Positions 26,585 through 35,275 of a stretch of DNA of 64,000 nucleotides are shown here, one piece after another. A program made the translations under genes and the position numbers. Location: NCBI RefSeq assembly GCF_009829075.1, contig NZ_WUQZ01000018.1, positions 19,435 through 83,434 of the forward strand. The letters are read 5' to 3'. The first letter of the stretch is position 1; each line of letters starts with the position of its first letter. The stretch comes from Sphingobacterium composti (GTDB lineage Bacteria > Bacteroidota > Bacteroidia > Sphingobacteriales > Sphingobacteriaceae). Under the pieces are notes generated by a model. That model was not told the DNA's origin. It worked only from the letters and a program-made list of their open reading frames with translations, and made no database searches.

Positions 26585-28288
26585 ATGAATTTTAAAGCAA
26601 AATTTAAATATACAGTATTGGCATTGATGTCATCATCGCTAATTAGCTTAAATAGCTGTGATATAGAAGTTGTACCTAAGACTAGATTCTTTGAAGGGAC
26701 AGTTTGGACAGATCCTACAGTAGTAGAATTATATCTGAATGGCCTATATTCAGAATTTAAGACATTTCAATTTGGAGTTTTCCCAGGCTTGGGGTACGAC
26801 AATGCGATGGATGCATTAGCCGATGGAATGAAGTTTACATCTACAGTTTCTGGTAATGGAACAGTAAATATACTTATAAGTAATGCCAATCAATTTTCTC
26901 CTTCAAGTGTAGGACTAAACTATTGGAGTGCGGGTTATAATAGAATTCGTCGTATCAATGAATTTATTGATGGAATCAAACATAAAAGTACACTGTCAGA
27001 AACAGAAAAAATAAAAATTGAAGCTGAATCAAGATTTATTAGAGCGTATGTATATCACTGGTTGGCAAAGATTCATGGATCAGTGGTGATTTTGAAAGAT
27101 ATTAATGAGTATGACGTAAAAGATAGACAACGTTCTTCGGAAGCAGAAGTTTACGACTTTATGATTGAAGATTTGAAATTTGCAGCAGCAAATCTTGGAA
27201 ATACAAGCTTGGCAGGTCGTGCGAATAAAGGTACTGCAAATGCGCTCCTATCACGTGTGGCGTTGTATGCAGGTTCGATTGCTAAATATGATTTAAATCA
27301 ATTCAATACGGATGAGTTAACTGGTATTCCAGCTAGTCGTGCTAAAGAATATTATAAAATTTCTGCAGATGCTGCAGAAGCTGTTATCAGTTCTGGAGTT
27401 TACCAACTAGAGTCTGACTTTGCAAGTGTGTTTAATCGTAAGGTTGACGAATCAACGAAAGAAGCAATTTTACGTACTGATTTTGTTGCTCCACAAGTGA
27501 CTCACCAATATGATTTTGGTTATGCGCCACCTCGTGATAACAATGGCAATACTATGGTTTATGGTGTGCCGACGGCAGAATTAGTAGATGAGTTTGAGAT
27601 GGCTGATGGAACGAAATTCTCATGGTCAAATGCGGCACATGCTGCTAATCCTTATGAGAACCGTGAACCTAGATTCTACGCATCTATTTTATATCACGGA
27701 GCTGCGTGGAAAGGACGTACATTAAATACTTCTGTTGAAGATGCGCAGGAGGGATTTTCTCAATATGGAGTATTAGCAGAGCCTCGTCGTACAGTGACGG
27801 GTTATTATACAAAGAAATTTCTAGATCCTAGAAACACAAATTTTGGTGTAAATAGAAGTTCTCAAAGCTGGATTGAATTACGCCTAGGTGAAGTATACCT
27901 TAATCTGGCTGAAGCAAAGGCAGGCTTAGAAGATTATTCGGGTTCGGCAGCAACCTTATCGATCTTACGTAATGCTCGTAAATTAAACTCGATTAACTAT
28001 AATACAGCAGCTACTGCTTTAGCAGCTATAGAACACGAAAGAATGGTAGAGTTGGCTTTTGAAGGTCATCGTTTTTGGGATTTAAGACGTTGGAGGAAAG
28101 CGCATATTACACTGAATAATAGACGTGTATCAGGCCATCGTGTCGAAGTGGTTGGACAGAATGTATCCTATACTACTGTCCAAGCAGATGATAGAGATCG
28201 TAGCTTTACAGGTAGATTATATTATTTGCCTATTCCTGAGGCTGAGGTTCAGGTGAACACAGCATTAACACAAATTAAAGGGTGGTAA
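26585..28288 (+). CDS. SusD/RagB-type surface lipoprotein
   Basis: This 567-residue lipoprotein has a signal ending LISLNSC (lipid-modified Cys near residue 25) and the SusD fold with TPR-like helices (VELYLNGLYSEFKTFQF, AESRFIRAYVYHWLAKIHG). The C-terminal hallmark is IEHERMVELAFEGHRFWDLRRWRKA, ending in YLPIPEAEVQVNTALTQIKGW. It captures glycan and closes over the SusC barrel. The 10-nt spacing to SusC and 17-nt spacing to the next gene indicate one operon. Confidence 0.96.
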   Translation: MNFKAKFKYTVLALMSSSLISLNSCDIEVVPKTRFFEGTVWTDPTVVELYLNGLYSEFKTFQFGVFPGLGYDNAMDALADGMKFTSTVSGNGTVNILISNANQFSPSSVGLNYWSAGYNRIRRINEFIDGIKHKSTLSETEKIKIEAESRFIRAYVYHWLAKIHGSVVILKDINEYDVKDRQRSSEAEVYDFMIEDLKFAAANLGNTSLAGRANKGTANALLSRVALYAGSIAKYDLNQFNTDELTGIPASRAKEYYKISADAAEAVISSGVYQLESDFASVFNRKVDESTKEAILRTDFVAPQVTHQYDFGYAPPRDNNGNTMVYGVPTAELVDEFEMADGTKFSWSNAAHAANPYENREPRFYASILYHGAAWKGRTLNTSVEDAQEGFSQYGVLAEPRRTVTGYYTKKFLDPRNTNFGVNRSSQSWIELRLGEVYLNLAEAKAGLEDYSGSAATLSILRNARKLNSINYNTAATALAAIEHERMVELAFEGHRFWDLRRWRKAHITLNNRRVSGHRVEVVGQNVSYTTVQADDRDRSFTGRLYYLPIPEAEVQVNTALTQIKGW

Positions 28289-28305
28289 CTATAAACTTAT
28301 AGAAT

Positions 28306-29985
28306 ATGAAAAAGTTTTTAAGCAATATCACAGGTTTGATTATGGTGTGTGCATTAGTATATTCATGTGCTAAGCCAGAACATATTCTCCCTAATGATGA
28401 AAATATAATAGCAGATTTTTATGCATCACTTGATGGTGATGGCAGAAATAGACATTTTAATAGTCGTATTAGTAATGATACTGTATACGTAGATATAGAC
28501 TATTATTATCCAATTGATTCAGATAATGAAGTTGACTTAACTAAAATGTTGTTAAGAGCATCTATCCCTACTGATGCTAAGATATCTCCTTCTTTAGAGG
28601 GCTATACAGATTTGACAAATCCTGTACATGTAACTGTAACTGCAGGTGATGGCACTAGCAAAGATTATGTTATCGTAGCTAACAAAAAAGGTAATACTAG
28701 TGTAATTTCCGCAAAACTTGCATTCGAAGATGTAAGCGGTGTAACACAAGAAACAGATGCTATTATCATTGGCAATGATATTAACTTCTCAATGGTACCA
28801 GGTACAGTGATGAACAATCCACGTATGACATATACGTTGAATAGACATGCGGCTGGATCAATTACTAATGGATCTACTGTTAATTTATCGTCTCCATTTA
28901 CCTTTACGGTTACTTCAGCAGGTGATGCTAAGACAAATTATAAAGTACAACAGGTAGTAGCATCTAAGCTGGCTAAAGGTATTCGTCCTGGTAGTGGCAA
29001 GATCATGTTTGTTAAGAAGTTGAAGGGAGACTTAGGTATTACGGTAGACAATGTTACTGGTGGTATTGCAGCAGCAGGCAAGTACTTAGTTATTAACACT
29101 AGAAATGAAAATAGCATTTATATTGATGGTGTTACAGGTCAGAAAGTTGGTGCAGTTGAATTGGGTGAAGTACGTGGTAATGTGCGTAATTTCTATTCTA
29201 CATCAGATAAAGCAGGTAATGTATTGATTAATAACTTGACTGCGAATGATGGTACAACCTTCAAAATTTGGAAATTATCATCAGTAACAAGCTCTCCAGA
29301 ATTACTAATCTCTTGGGATGCTAAAGGTGCTGGGTATGGACGTAAGGTGTCAGTAATTGGTGATATTACTAGAGATGCAATCATCACAGCTCCATTAGTA
29401 GGACTAGCTTCACAAAACAGTTTTGCACGTTGGAAAATAACAAATGGTGCAGTTGTTTCACAAGATCCAGAGATCGTAACAATAAATGGTTATTCATGGG
29501 CTTGGAATAATGCTGATGTAATTTATACAAATCCTACAGATGTAAAAAGCGATTACTTTGTAGTAGGCTATGGTCAAAACACTCTAGGTAAAGTTAATGG
29601 CAACACGAATAATGTAGTTAATGAGAACGGAAAACTTGATGGAAACTTTGTTTGTAATGCTGTTGACTATATTGAATTTAATAATGCAAAATTCGCTGCA
29701 TATAATCACGTAAATGGATTTACTTGGGGATCTGCTGATAATGTATTTTTGTATGATGCTGAATCAGCGATGTCTGGAAATCCTGGAGCAGTAGGTGCAC
29801 CAGGCGTATTGTGGAAGTCGACATCAGGCATTTACGGAGCAAATTCAAATAACGGAGTAGTAAATGGTAATACAACAGGAGATGTGGTGATGAGTACTTC
29901 TGAAAATGGTTATTACATGTACTTATATTTTATGTTTACGAATGGCTGTGTAGTAGGTGTACAATTTGATTGTATAGATTTATAA
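28306..29985 (+). CDS. DUF5018-type surface lipoprotein, putative glycan-binding protein
   Basis: The 559-residue protein has a lipoprotein signal (VCALVYSCAKPEH). Two Ig-like beta domains follow (about residues 30-120 and 125-220; VDIDYYYPIDSDNEVDLTKM, VHVTVTAGDGTSKDYVIVANKKG, then FTFTVTSAGDAKTNYKVQQV). A long C-terminal region of repeated strands may form a propeller. DUF5018 proteins typically follow SusD genes and serve as surface glycan-binding proteins, like SusE/SGBP. No catalytic motif is visible. It sits 17 nt after SusD and is followed by a strong hairpin before the TIM-barrel genes. Confidence 0.82.
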   Translation: MKKFLSNITGLIMVCALVYSCAKPEHILPNDENIIADFYASLDGDGRNRHFNSRISNDTVYVDIDYYYPIDSDNEVDLTKMLLRASIPTDAKISPSLEGYTDLTNPVHVTVTAGDGTSKDYVIVANKKGNTSVISAKLAFEDVSGVTQETDAIIIGNDINFSMVPGTVMNNPRMTYTLNRHAAGSITNGSTVNLSSPFTFTVTSAGDAKTNYKVQQVVASKLAKGIRPGSGKIMFVKKLKGDLGITVDNVTGGIAAAGKYLVINTRNENSIYIDGVTGQKVGAVELGEVRGNVRNFYSTSDKAGNVLINNLTANDGTTFKIWKLSSVTSSPELLISWDAKGAGYGRKVSVIGDITRDAIITAPLVGLASQNSFARWKITNGAVVSQDPEIVTINGYSWAWNNADVIYTNPTDVKSDYFVVGYGQNTLGKVNGNTNNVVNENGKLDGNFVCNAVDYIEFNNAKFAAYNHVNGFTWGSADNVFLYDAESAMSGNPGAVGAPGVLWKSTSGIYGANSNNGVVNGNTTGDVVMSTSENGYYMYLYFMFTNGCVVGVQFDCIDL

Positions 29986-30000
29986 GAATGAAGGTTTACT

Positions 30001-30034
30001 GCAGCTATGTCAAATTAAAATTTGGCATAGCTGC
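30001..30034 (+). terminator. Strong intra-operon hairpin between the binding-protein gene and the TIM-barrel genes
   Basis: GCAGCTATG (30001-30009) and CATAGCTGC (30026-30034) form a perfect 9-bp stem that continues inward through TCAAATT/AATTTGG with one G-U pair. The downstream T tract is short (ATAATTTTTA). It may be a partial terminator or a processing or stability element that sets lower expression of the downstream enzymes. Confidence 0.65.
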
Positions 30035-30050
30035 ATAATTTTTAAATAAT

Positions 30051-31463
30051 ATGAAGTTTAGTACCAAGAATATTTTAAGTGTCTTACTGGTTTGCATGAT
30101 GGTGTCTTGTTCAAAGGACAAGCCTTCAGCTCCACCTGAAGTAGGAGGTCCTTCCAAACCAGACGATGAGAAGCCTATAGAAACTAAACCTGGGGGTAAT
30201 GTTTTGGCTTGGGTTGATGCGCATTCCAATGTTTTTGGAACTTATGGTAAGTTTAGTGACAAGGCAGAGATTGTTAAAATCTTAGATAAATTAAAAGACG
30301 CAGGTGTAACGGGCTTAGTTATCGATGTAAAACCTTCTACTGGTCATACCATGTATCCTAGTGCTATTCGTAAAGATTTAACGACAAGAGATGGTAAAAC
30401 TCGACCAACTGATTACGTTGAATTCTTAATTGCGGAGGCAAAGAAGCGTCAAATGAAATCGTATTTGTCTATCGTTACATTTGTTGAAGGCGATGCGCAT
30501 AAACAAGTAGGTTTTGTATACGATAATCCAGCATATAAAGAAAAGAACGAAAGTTTTGTAGTAGCCAATGAGCAAGGTGATATTAGACGTATTTCTACTG
30601 TACAAAATGCAGTATTTGTAAATCCGGCACAACCTGAAGCCCAAGAGCGCGCACTTGATTTGGTTAAAGAAATTACGGGCAAATTTCAGTTAGACGGGTT
30701 AATTCTTGACTATTGTCGATACAATGATATCAATGCTGATTTCTCAGATTATTCAAAAGAGAAATTCATTGAATTCTTAAAAACGAAATTCAATGATAAT
30801 GCTGCAGCAAATATGGATTTCCCAAAAGATATTGTCAGCTCTTGGAAATCTAACAACGGACAAATCGTACCGAACGTAACAGGTAAATATTACAAGCAAT
30901 GGTTGTATTTCAGAGCTTCGGTTATCCAAGGTTTTGTGAAAAAGGCTCGTGCAGCTGTAAAATCTGTTAAACCAAATGCAGAATTTGGTGCTTATGTAGG
31001 TGCTTGGTACGGATCTTACTATAATGTAGGTGTAAACTGGGCTAGTAAAAATTACGATCCTTTCCAAGATTACAACTTGCGTATGGATTGGGCATATCCT
31101 GGATATGGCGAAACGGGTTATTTCGAAGAGCTAGACTTATTAATGACTGGTAATTATTTTACACAAATCATGTTAAGTGAAAATCCAGCAACAGCCGGTA
31201 TGAAATATCACTGGTGGAGTATGGAAGGTTCGTTAAATGGCATCGAATACATTACGAAAAACACTCGACCTATCTATGGTAGTATGGATATCGGTAATAT
31301 CAATTACAAAAGCAAAGAAGAAATTTCTCGTGGTATCAAATATATGCTTGGAAGAACTTCAGGTGGCGTGATGCTATTTGATGTTGTACACATGTATGTA
31401 CCGCAATACAATTACTTAAAGCAAGAACTGTTTGATGCAGTTAAGGCAGGGGTTAAAAATTAA
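30051..31463 (+). CDS. TIM-barrel glycoside-hydrolase-like lipoprotein (GHL10/DUF187-related), copy 1
   Basis: This 470-residue lipoprotein (signal ending VCMMVSCSKD) has a Pro-rich linker (residues 25-50). A TIM barrel resembling GHL10/'alpha-amylase family' proteins follows: LKDAGVTGLVIDVKPSTGHTMYPS, FLIAEAKKRQMKSYLSIVTF and LDGLILDYCRYNDINADFSDYS. The Asp in LILDYCRY sits where GHL10 proteins carry the DDY/DY catalytic-region motif. GHL10 includes E. coli DigH, which cleaves peptidoglycan strands that lack stem peptides. I use this as a guide only, because the similarity here is at motif level. It is placed at the cell surface by its lipid anchor and is followed after 4 nt by a paralog. 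Confidence 0.7.
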   Translation: MKFSTKNILSVLLVCMMVSCSKDKPSAPPEVGGPSKPDDEKPIETKPGGNVLAWVDAHSNVFGTYGKFSDKAEIVKILDKLKDAGVTGLVIDVKPSTGHTMYPSAIRKDLTTRDGKTRPTDYVEFLIAEAKKRQMKSYLSIVTFVEGDAHKQVGFVYDNPAYKEKNESFVVANEQGDIRRISTVQNAVFVNPAQPEAQERALDLVKEITGKFQLDGLILDYCRYNDINADFSDYSKEKFIEFLKTKFNDNAAANMDFPKDIVSSWKSNNGQIVPNVTGKYYKQWLYFRASVIQGFVKKARAAVKSVKPNAEFGAYVGAWYGSYYNVGVNWASKNYDPFQDYNLRMDWAYPGYGETGYFEELDLLMTGNYFTQIMLSENPATAGMKYHWWSMEGSLNGIEYITKNTRPIYGSMDIGNINYKSKEEISRGIKYMLGRTSGGVMLFDVVHMYVPQYNYLKQELFDAVKAGVKN

Positions 31464-31467
31464 AAAC

Positions 31468-32790
31468 ATGTTTAGATTATTATATTTAGTATTAGCTAGT
31501 ACGATTACTTTTATTTCATGCTCAACACAGAAAAATGTTGACGATAAAAGTAAATATTTTGTAGACCGTAATATTTTATGGTTTGATGCCACAGCGAATT
31601 TTGATCGTTTTTGCCACAAAGATTCCATTACTTTTTACTTAGAAAAGTCAAAAGAAGTAGGTGTCACAGATATTGTAGTTGACGTAAAACCAATCACAGG
31701 TGAGGTTCTTTATCCAAGCAAAATCGCTCCTGTAATGGAATCATGGGGTGGAACTGGTGTAAAGAAAGACTTGTCTTGGGATATGTTATCCTATTTCATC
31801 GAAGAAGGTCACCGACTAGGACTAAAAGTGCATGCTTCTACAAACGTTTTCGTAGCGGGGCACAATTACTTTGATAGAGGTGTAGTGTACGAAGATTCTA
31901 CCAAAGCAGCATGGCAAACGATCTCATACTTGCCAGAAGGATTTGTGAAAATTACTGATCAGAAAACCAAATATTCTGCTATGGTTAATCCAGTATTGGA
32001 GCAAGTAAGAAATTATGAACAATCAATTCTAAAAGAATTAGTTTCATCTTACCCAAAATTGGATGGTATCATATTGGATCGTGTACGTTTTGATAATTTA
32101 AATGCGGATTTTTCGGATTCAAGTAGAGTTGCTTTCGAAAAGTATTTAGGCCAAACAGTAGAGAATTATCCACAAGACATTTTCTATTTCGAAGGTAAAG
32201 ATCGCAAAGAAGGAAAATTGTACAAAGTGTGGCTGGAATGGAGAGCAAGTATTATCCATGATTTTATTTATTCAACACGTGAACAATTAAAGGCGATTAA
32301 TCCAGATATCATTTTCGGTGATTACACTGGTTCTTGGTACCCTTTATATTTTGATGTAGGTGTAAATTTTGCGAGCAAATCCTATGATCCGAGCAAAGAA
32401 TTTGATTGGGCGACTGAGAAATATAAAGATTATGGCTATGCAGACGCTTTAGATTTGTTTACTACCGGAAACTATTATTTCGAAGTTGATAAAACGGAGT
32501 TGATTAAAGATGACGGTACAGCTGAAAGAACATTAGAGTCTGGGCTTGTTGTTAAAAAAGAAGATTGGTATACTGTAGAAGGTTCTGCTGAATTAGTAGA
32601 AAAAGTTGTAAAAGGCGAAACGCCGGTATACGCAGGCTTGTATGTAGAACAATATAAAGATCACCCAGAGCAATTTATTAAGGCACTAAAAATGTGTCGT
32701 AAGAAATCTCAAGGTTCAATGATTTTTGATATCGTTCATATCATAAACTATGGCTGGTGGGATGAGCTAAAGGCAGGATTGCAAGACTAA
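31468..32790 (+). CDS. TIM-barrel glycoside-hydrolase-like lipoprotein (GHL10/DUF187-related), copy 2
   Basis: This 440-residue paralog of the preceding gene shares the landmarks VTDIVVDVKPITGEVLYPSK, LGLKVHASTNVFVAGH, LDGIILDRVRFDNLNADFSD and FGDYTGSWYPLYFDVGVNFASK, but it is strongly diverged. I chose the ATG at 31468 because a lipoprotein signal (LASTITFISCSTQ) follows at once. An earlier in-frame ATG at 31432 would overlap the upstream gene and add 12 residues before the signal. The two copies differ in the barrel motif (LDYCRY against LDRVRF), so their active sites or specificities may differ. A strong terminator follows. Confidence 0.7.
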   Translation: MFRLLYLVLASTITFISCSTQKNVDDKSKYFVDRNILWFDATANFDRFCHKDSITFYLEKSKEVGVTDIVVDVKPITGEVLYPSKIAPVMESWGGTGVKKDLSWDMLSYFIEEGHRLGLKVHASTNVFVAGHNYFDRGVVYEDSTKAAWQTISYLPEGFVKITDQKTKYSAMVNPVLEQVRNYEQSILKELVSSYPKLDGIILDRVRFDNLNADFSDSSRVAFEKYLGQTVENYPQDIFYFEGKDRKEGKLYKVWLEWRASIIHDFIYSTREQLKAINPDIIFGDYTGSWYPLYFDVGVNFASKSYDPSKEFDWATEKYKDYGYADALDLFTTGNYYFEVDKTELIKDDGTAERTLESGLVVKKEDWYTVEGSAELVEKVVKGETPVYAGLYVEQYKDHPEQFIKALKMCRKKSQGSMIFDIVHIINYGWWDELKAGLQD

Positions 32791-32798
32791 CTATATCT

Positions 32799-32839
32799 AA
32801 TCATCCACACAAAATATCATTGTGTGGATGATTTTTTTT
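32799..32839 (+). terminator. Terminator of the SusC operon
   Basis: AATCATCCACACA (32799-32811) and TGTGTGGATGATT (32821-32833) form a perfect 13-bp stem with a 9-nt loop, followed by eight T (32832-32839). This is the strongest terminator in the locus, so the AGE copy 2 and NAGPA genes probably need their own promoter or readthrough. Confidence 0.92.
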
Positions 32840-32870
32840 ATTTAAAAAATTAAATCTTGGATTCAATATA

Positions 32871-34017
32871 ATGATCGAATTTGCAAGAAAATACAAGAGT
32901 GAATTAATAGAGAATGTTTTACCCTTTTGGGAAAAGCATTCCATAGACAAAGAATTTGGCGGTTACTTTACCTGCTTAGAACGTGATGGATCTGTGTTTG
33001 ATACAGACAAATTCATGTGGCTTCAAGGCCGTCAAATCTGGACGATGTCTACGATGTATGATCGTGTTGAATCCAGAGAAGAGTGGAAATCAATTGCCGA
33101 ACATGGCGCACGTTTCATTTTGGATCATGGTCGAGATGCCAATGGCGATTGGTATTTTGCATTAGATCGTACAGGTAAAGCGTTAGTACAGCCTTACAAT
33201 ATCTTTTCGGATTGTTTTGCCACAATGGGATTAGCCTCGTTGTACAAAATCACCAACAAAGATGAGTATGCGCAGGTTGCTGTTGATACATTCAACCGAA
33301 TCTTAACAAGACAAGATAATCCGAAAGGAATATACAGCAAAGCTTATCCGGGTACGCGTAATCTGAAAGGATTTTCTCTTCCGATGATTTTAAGTAATCT
33401 TTCGTTGGAACTGGAACATCTTGTAGGTACACAAACGGTAGAAACACTAATTGATGAAATCATACATGAAGTCATGGAGGTTTTCTACCAAGCTGATACT
33501 GGCTTGATTATGGAGAGTGTTCATTTGGATGGATCTTTTTCAGATACATTTGAAGGTCGCTTGGTGAATCCGGGTCATATCATTGAGGCGATGTGGTTTA
33601 TGATGGATTTGGCGGATCGTCGCCAGGATCCTGTTTTGATGAATAAATGCATGGATATTGCTTTACGTGCGTTGGAATATGGTTGGGATGAGCAATATGG
33701 CGGTATTTTATATTTCAAAGATATTTTGAATCGTCCACCTCAGCAATTGGAGTGGGATCAAAAATTATGGTGGGTGCATTTGGAGGCTTTAGTATGCATG
33801 GCCAAAGGTTACGCATTTACAGGTAATGAGAATTGTAAGTTGTGGTTTGAGAAATTGGATGCTTATACCTTTACACGTTTTTCAGATCCTACTTATGGCG
33901 AATGGTTTGGCTATTTGAATCGTCAAGGAGAGCCACTATTGACACTCAAAGGAGGTAAGTGGAAAGGCTGTTTCCACGTGCCACGTGCCTTATTAAAAGT
34001 ATATGAGGCTTTGCAGT
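32871..34017 (+). repeat. Direct repeat, copy 2 (AGE gene)
   Basis: This is the partner of the repeat at 21894-23040, with the same orientation, no gaps, and an offset of 10,977 bp throughout. Confidence 0.93.
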
Positions 34018-34046
34018 CAATAAGCAAACAACCAATAAGAGTTTAG
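32871..34046 (+). CDS. AGE-family (N-acylglucosamine 2-epimerase/mannose isomerase) enzyme, copy 2
   Basis: This 391-residue near-duplicate of the enzyme at 21894-23063 has about 20 substitutions across some 380 aligned residues. The changes lie mainly at the N-terminus, the last dozen residues and surface-looking positions (for example E to T and K to I near 145-150). All family landmarks are kept: FMWLQGRQIWTMSTMY, GRLVNPGHIIEAMWFM, WDEQYGGILYF, KLWWVHLEA. It is cytoplasmic and has no signal peptide. The gene is 31 nt after the strong terminator and 32 nt before the NAGPA gene. Two intact copies in one locus suggest dosage, or separate control of the upstream and downstream transcripts. Confidence 0.9.
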   Translation: MIEFARKYKSELIENVLPFWEKHSIDKEFGGYFTCLERDGSVFDTDKFMWLQGRQIWTMSTMYDRVESREEWKSIAEHGARFILDHGRDANGDWYFALDRTGKALVQPYNIFSDCFATMGLASLYKITNKDEYAQVAVDTFNRILTRQDNPKGIYSKAYPGTRNLKGFSLPMILSNLSLELEHLVGTQTVETLIDEIIHEVMEVFYQADTGLIMESVHLDGSFSDTFEGRLVNPGHIIEAMWFMMDLADRRQDPVLMNKCMDIALRALEYGWDEQYGGILYFKDILNRPPQQLEWDQKLWWVHLEALVCMAKGYAFTGNENCKLWFEKLDAYTFTRFSDPTYGEWFGYLNRQGEPLLTLKGGKWKGCFHVPRALLKVYEALQSISKQPIRV

Positions 34047-34078
34047 TCCAATTTTTAAACATTTTATATTCCTAAATT

Positions 34079-35113
34079 ATGATAAGATCGAGTTTAAAAT
34101 TACTTTTAGTTTTAGCTATTTGTACGAATATTTCCTGCAAGGAAGAAACACATGTACCACCTACATGGGGCGTAGAAGAGCCTGATAAAGGTGGTGAGAA
34201 AAATGAAAACATAGTGAAATTGGGCTGGACGAATATTGAAAAAACATTTGGAGATCTTCCAGGTCATATAGCTGTTTATAAGTCTCCTGCTACTTTGCAA
34301 AATAAACAAGCTATCGCTTATATTGCAGTAGCTGATATGTCAAAAGCTACTTTTGATATTTTGGGAGATATAGCTTATGATGAAACTGCTAAAGGTTATG
34401 GCTCGAAAACTGTTAATACATTAACGCAGTTTTATACCAAAACTCAAAAACCTATTATTATTAATGCAGGCTTATTCTATTATGCTAATGCTTTTTATTT
34501 CTCCCAAAATTTAGTTGTGAAGAATGGCGTCATGCTATCTCCAAATCAAAATTATTTTTCAAAAGATTGGGTAACGATGTGGTATCCGACTTTAGGTGCT
34601 TTCTCCCAAATGCAGGACAATTCATTTAAAACCTCTTGGACATATTTTACGAGCGCTGGAATGAATTATTCTTATAATAAACCTGCTGAGAATGATGCGT
34701 CAAAAACTCCTTTGGCGGTGCCTACTGCAACATTTCCAGAGACTGCAACAGTTTTAAACGCTAAAACTGCGATTGGTGGTGTTGGCGTATTATTGAAAAA
34801 TGGAGAAGTGAAAAATACTTATGTGCAAGAGATGTTGGATGTTTCTTCAACTTCCAATCAGCCTCGTACTGCAATTGGGATTACAGCAGATAAGAAAATG
34901 GTCTTATTTGTTTGCGAGGGACGTAATGTAACGCCAGGTGTTGCTGGTCTTACGACATTAGATGTAGCAAATGTGATGAAAGCATTAGGGTGTGTCGAAG
35001 CGCTAAACTTAGATGGAGGTGGCTCAAGTGGTATGTTGGTAAATGGGAAAGAGACAATTAAACCGAGCGGTGGTTCAGAGCGTGCGGTTCTTACAGCGGT
35101 TAGTTTACAATAA
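34079..35113 (+). CDS. NAGPA-type phosphodiester glycosidase lipoprotein (PF09992)
   Basis: This 344-residue protein has a lipoprotein-like signal (LVLAICTNISCKEE). The phosphodiester glycosidase domain of the human 'uncovering enzyme' NAGPA shows in KPIIINAGLFYYANAFY, KTAIGGVGVLLKNGEV, PRTAIGITADKKMVLFVCEGR and the hallmark LNLDGGGSSGML near residue 310. NAGPA removes GlcNAc from GlcNAc-alpha-1-phospho-6-mannose. Bacterial members are thought to cleave comparable sugar-1-phosphodiesters. The protein is predicted to be anchored at the outer membrane, so the substrate would be an external phosphodiester glycan. It is the last gene of the locus before a terminator. Confidence 0.88.
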   Translation: MIRSSLKLLLVLAICTNISCKEETHVPPTWGVEEPDKGGEKNENIVKLGWTNIEKTFGDLPGHIAVYKSPATLQNKQAIAYIAVADMSKATFDILGDIAYDETAKGYGSKTVNTLTQFYTKTQKPIIINAGLFYYANAFYFSQNLVVKNGVMLSPNQNYFSKDWVTMWYPTLGAFSQMQDNSFKTSWTYFTSAGMNYSYNKPAENDASKTPLAVPTATFPETATVLNAKTAIGGVGVLLKNGEVKNTYVQEMLDVSSTSNQPRTAIGITADKKMVLFVCEGRNVTPGVAGLTTLDVANVMKALGCVEALNLDGGGSSGMLVNGKETIKPSGGSERAVLTAVSLQ

Positions 35114-35232
35114 TATTTTATAATACCGATTATATAATAAAATACTAAGCTTTAAAAATGAAAAATCTACTGTAATAATTAAAGTTACAGACTGATTCGG
35201 GAATACCTATCAATCTACCATTGATTAAGCAG

Positions 35233-35264
35233 AAGGCCACTCATTAGAGTGGCTTTCATTTTGA
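35233..35264. terminator. Terminator between the glycan locus and pth
   Basis: GCCACTC (35236-35242) and GAGTGGC (35247-35253) form a stem around ATTA, extended by AAG/TTT, with a T-rich tail. A and T tracts on both sides make it usable by the convergent pth transcript. Confidence 0.85.
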
Positions 35265-35275
35265 ACAAGTATTTA

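Noticed and set aside
21894..34017. The AGE direct repeats as ends of a composite transposon
   Set aside because: The repeats are complete epimerase genes without transposase or terminal inverted repeats. Plain gene duplication explains them.
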